Origin: Holacanthus passer
Lineage: Eukaryota; Chordata; Actinopteri; Pomacanthidae
Direction of reading: 5' to 3'
DNA: 64,000 nucleotides
Assembly (NCBI GenBank): GCA_025331565.1
Contig: JAFREQ010000009.1
Span: forward strand, 5,879,501-5,943,500
The notes below the pieces were generated by a model. The model saw only the letters and a program-made list of their open reading frames with translations. It was not told the origin of the DNA and did no database searches. How positions within the stretch are numbered: the stretch's first letter is position 1; every line of letters starts with the position of its first letter. Made by a program: the position numbers and the translations under genes. Positions 61,226 to 64,000 of this stretch are shown in pieces.

Positions 61226-61529
61226 ACAGAATCTGCAGTATGACCTCAATATCCAGATAATAATATGTTCACAACATGACACATTTTCTTTAAATTGAAT
61301 GAATAAATAGTTTTGTGTAATTTACACATGGAAGGGCCTATTTCTTATTACATTTTTAATTATATGCTTGACAAGCAAAAGTATGCATATTTGATCATCT
61401 GTCTCCTTTTATTTATTTGTGCAGATTTTCAATTACGCATGTAACAAAATATAAAATGTTAATATATAAGATATAAAAAGGTAAATAATAAACATTTTTC
61501 TATCATAGTTGAAAACAAGGATTTGTGTT

Positions 61530-61943
61530 TTACACTCGACTGTACTTGTGGCTCTCATCTGTAGACTCTCTATCTGACATGATTCTTGCGTTGCTAGTAA
61601 AAGAGTTTAGTGGTGTTTGAGGCTGTTTTGAGGACCAGTCTGCAGCATGAAGTTCTGTATGTTCACTCTTCTCCATGTGGGTTTGTGTCCAGGGGTCGTC
61701 CAAATGACAAAAAATAATGTAGCACCAGGTCACATTTCCCATTATGTCTGGTTCTGGACTGAGTAGATTGTTAAATTTGAAAATCCAAAATGCAAATGTT
61801 ACTTTTTCTGTCTGTTCAGAATGTACTGGTTTGTGCTGGTGATCCTCAGTTTTGTGCTGGTTTACAGTTTTAGTGAGGTGACTGTTACGTTTCCTGACCC
61901 CAGCTGTGTGTATTGAGATCTTGTCCTCTGCGCTGACTGTCAT
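61530..61943 (-). CDS. Weak hypothetical ORF, 137 codons
   Basis: I do not recognise this protein. From the ATG the minus strand stays open for 137 codons in AT-rich DNA and has ordinary, hydrophilic composition, rich in His, Ser, Thr, Glu and Lys. It begins MTVSAEDKISIHTAGVRKRN and has a Trp-containing stretch in the middle (MGNVTWCYIIFCHLDDPW). No signal peptide, membrane segment or known domain is apparent. No simple repeat drives the frame, which sets it apart from most open frames here. No convincing splice sites, polyadenylation signal or promoter were identified. It could be a chance frame, an old transposon piece or a lineage-specific exon. Confidence 0.15.
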   Translation of the reverse strand: MTVSAEDKISIHTAGVRKRNSHLTKTVNQHKTEDHQHKPVHSEQTEKVTFAFWIFKFNNLLSPEPDIMGNVTWCYIIFCHLDDPWTQTHMEKSEHTELHAADWSSKQPQTPLNSFTSNARIMSDRESTDESHKYSRV

Positions 61944-62289
61944 CAAAGGTTTGCCATCACTGAGAGCCGCGTCCTGTTTCTAAGTCTGTTGTCAAACGAT
62001 ATATATCGTCATACCGCGCAGCCCTTTTCTCTGGGACTAATGTCCCATTAATAATTCATGTTCACAAACTGTGTCACAGCAAGTGCGTGTGTGTCTTTGC
62101 TTGTGTGTGTGGCACGCAGATATATAATGGCTGATATTAGTCTTGACAACACATGCCCAGCCACTCCTTTTAACCACAAAGGTCAGACATGCAGAGTCAC
62201 ATATGATGCTCATTACAGCAATGCACATGAATGGACACACATACGTCTTTTCATCACCTCTAATTTAAAGTATATAAAAGGATGCTTGT
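61944..62289. other. Unique non-coding DNA with a 14-bp palindrome
   Basis: ACGATATATATCGT at 61996-62009 is a perfect palindrome. The rest is mixed sequence without a gene. Confidence 0.55.
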
Positions 62290-62650
62290 GACTTGTGTTT
62301 TCCTCTGTCCTCTCTTTTTCTTTACCCCGACTCGTCGCTTCTTTCCTCAGCTCTTCTCTGCATTTATCTCCATTATCTCTTGTCTGCTCGCCCTCTTTTA
62401 TTTGCTCTCCCCACTCATCCTCTCTTACCCTCCACCTCACTGTCCTCACCTCCCCTGCTCATCTCTTGTCTGTCCTCTTCCTGTCATGCTCGCCCTCCAC
62501 TCTTCCCTTTTTCCATCCTTCACTTTCCTGCTCTCTGACTTTCCTGTTCCCCTCCTCTCTTTCACGACCTATTCTCCTCTAAAGAAACTCATCTTATCCC
62601 TATTTTCCACCATCATTTCTTCCTCCTCCTCTCTTCTCCTTAGCTACTTA
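62290..62650. repeat. Pyrimidine-rich tract
   Basis: C/T-dominated plus strand. Three overlapping Ser/Leu/Phe/Pro-rich frames are artefacts. Confidence 0.8.
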
Positions 62651-63837
62651 CTTCCTATTGGTCTATTAAGTCAATTGAGGCTGCAAGTCCTTTAGCCCCT
62701 TTATAAGCAGCTTTTACAAGTTGGCTGGTTGGCTGTGGACCACTGAAGGATAGAATTGAATGGCACCAAGGCCCAGTGGATTTATCCCTTCCTCATATTC
62801 ATAGCCAGGAGATCCTGGCCCGACACACACAGAGGCTTTTCTTCACAACTCTGTTTAATTGAAAGACCTTTTACTCTGTTTATCACTCTTTGGCTGCCAT
62901 GTTTGGGGTGAGGCACTGCAGGTGACAATGTTGACTCAGTTTTAGCACATTATCCAGATCTTCAACAGAAAATTAAGTTGTCTGTTTTTGTACTAGCTGC
63001 ATCAAACATTCCTATAAGTCAAAATGCAACAACCATCGAAGGCATGTTCACCTCGTACTGTTTTGTTTTAGCTGTTTTGCACTATATATGCATGTTATCA
63101 GTAAATTTCTACACCACCCTTTCATCCCCCAAAATAGTTTTTCTGACAGATAACGTGGCTGATTCCAAAATTCACTACCTCTGAAGCCCAACACTGCAGC
63201 TCCATGTTTTAAAATAGACAAGCTCAATACAAAAAGTCCTTGAACGGTGTGAATTTCCAGCCACAGCGAACACCTGCTTGCCACTGTGTTGTGACTGTAC
63301 AGTACTTTAAAATGAAAGTACTTTTGCAACACATTTGACACCATTCAGTCAATGTACCAGCAGTCCACTTTTTGACCACGACTCTCCAGTTGGAAAACGC
63401 TGCTTCACTGTATGATGTGAAGATTTATGTTATTTATACCTCGTGTTGAAATGCAGGTCACTGTTATTTTTATACAGTTCATGTGTGTGAAAACTCGTCT
63501 GGCTCTATGGGCTCAAAAATGTGAAATACTTGAGATTGTTTCTGGCACATGCTCCAAGTAAACTTTCATTTAAGAACACAATTTCAAGTTCTCTGTAATG
63601 TAGCCATAGTTTTAGGCAATTATGGTTTGTTCAAGGGTGTAGCCTGGGATGCGTGTGTATACGTGTGTGCGCATGTGTGTGTTTGACTTTAGTATTTCCT
63701 GACGCTGCTCCTCCATTTCCGTCTGTGCTGCTCGACTTCCTTTCTGAGAGGTCTCTCCGTTCCTTCCCTCAGTCTCTGTCTCTCAGTGGAATGGTGACCA
63801 TTTGAAATTGCTCTTCACACTTCCCTGCATCTGCTGC
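62651..63837. other. Unique non-coding DNA
   Basis: Mixed sequence, GT-rich patch near 63650-63680 and a short pyrimidine-rich patch at 63700-63785. No exon recognised. Confidence 0.5.
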
Positions 63838-63920
63838 CACAAACACACACACTCTAAGAGACCGAGTGCAATGACCTCCACACACACACACACCTACACA
63901 CACACACCCACGCACACACT
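63838..63920. repeat. Interrupted CA repeat
   Basis: CA runs at 63840-63850 and 63880-63920 with CC and CG interruptions. Confidence 0.85.
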
Positions 63921-64000
63921 GTGACATGAATCACCGTCACAAAATTCACATCCACCACACCACTCTCAAAGTCCTCCATCCCACCATCTTATCCCCTTCC

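Overview
The window looks like gene-poor, intergenic or deep-intronic DNA from a ray-finned fish, most likely a percomorph teleost. Four things point that way: very dense (CA)n/(GT)n microsatellites; long purine or pyrimidine tracts; no long non-repetitive reading frame; and several interspersed repeats whose ends I recognise as teleost-type. The recognised ends are a TTAA-flanked foldback starting TTAAAGGAGTAGTTT, a hAT-like element ending in ...GAAGCCCTA, a MITE with CCCTGATTNCAATAAAGTTGGGAC-type ends, a Tc1-like end and LINE/SINE-type 3' tails. Family assignments rest on memory of these repeats, not on a search.

No protein-coding exon is convincingly visible. Nearly every apparent open frame is Ser/Leu/Phe-rich (pyrimidine tract), Arg/Lys/Glu-rich (purine tract), Cys-Val or Thr-His (GT/CA repeat), or lies inside a transposon relic. 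One 137-codon minus-strand frame near 61.5-61.9 kb has normal protein-like composition and is reported as a weak hypothetical. No rRNA, tRNA or CRISPR array was recognised, and nothing indicates a bacterial or viral segment.

Layout. 0-9 kb: a direct duplication, a degenerate TTAGGG/GT-type repeat, a large pyrimidine tract (2.6-3.1 kb) and a purine tract (5.0-5.3 kb), then largely unique DNA including a conserved-element-like block near 9 kb. 9.7-11.1 kb: a dead LINE reverse-transcriptase fragment, then two compound microsatellites in opposite orientation. 11-27 kb: unique DNA with GT repeats and alternating R/Y tracts (14.2, 15.6, 18.2, 20.4, 22.1-22.7 kb). 27.5-30.5 kb: a near-complete foldback element, a pyrimidine tract and a hAT-like relic. 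31-38 kb: CA repeats, a Z-DNA-prone tract, and a 5'-truncated copy of a MITE whose fuller copy lies 10 kb downstream (48.0-48.5 kb). 39-46 kb: a LINE/SINE-type tail, purine tracts, a dense cluster of alternating CA/GT arrays and an ~85-bp minisatellite. 48.5-56 kb: CA/GT arrays, poly-T, and homeodomain-motif-rich unique DNA. 56-60.7 kb: retroposon tail, Tc1 end, conserved-element-like block and a 0.95-kb TTAA-flanked element. 61-64 kb: pyrimidine tracts and unique DNA.

I found no multi-gene system here. The most distinctive items are the long foldback (27538-28087), the TTAA-flanked element with matching inverted ends (59737-60689), the pair of related MITE copies, the minisatellite, the opposed microsatellites and a few regulatory-looking unique blocks.
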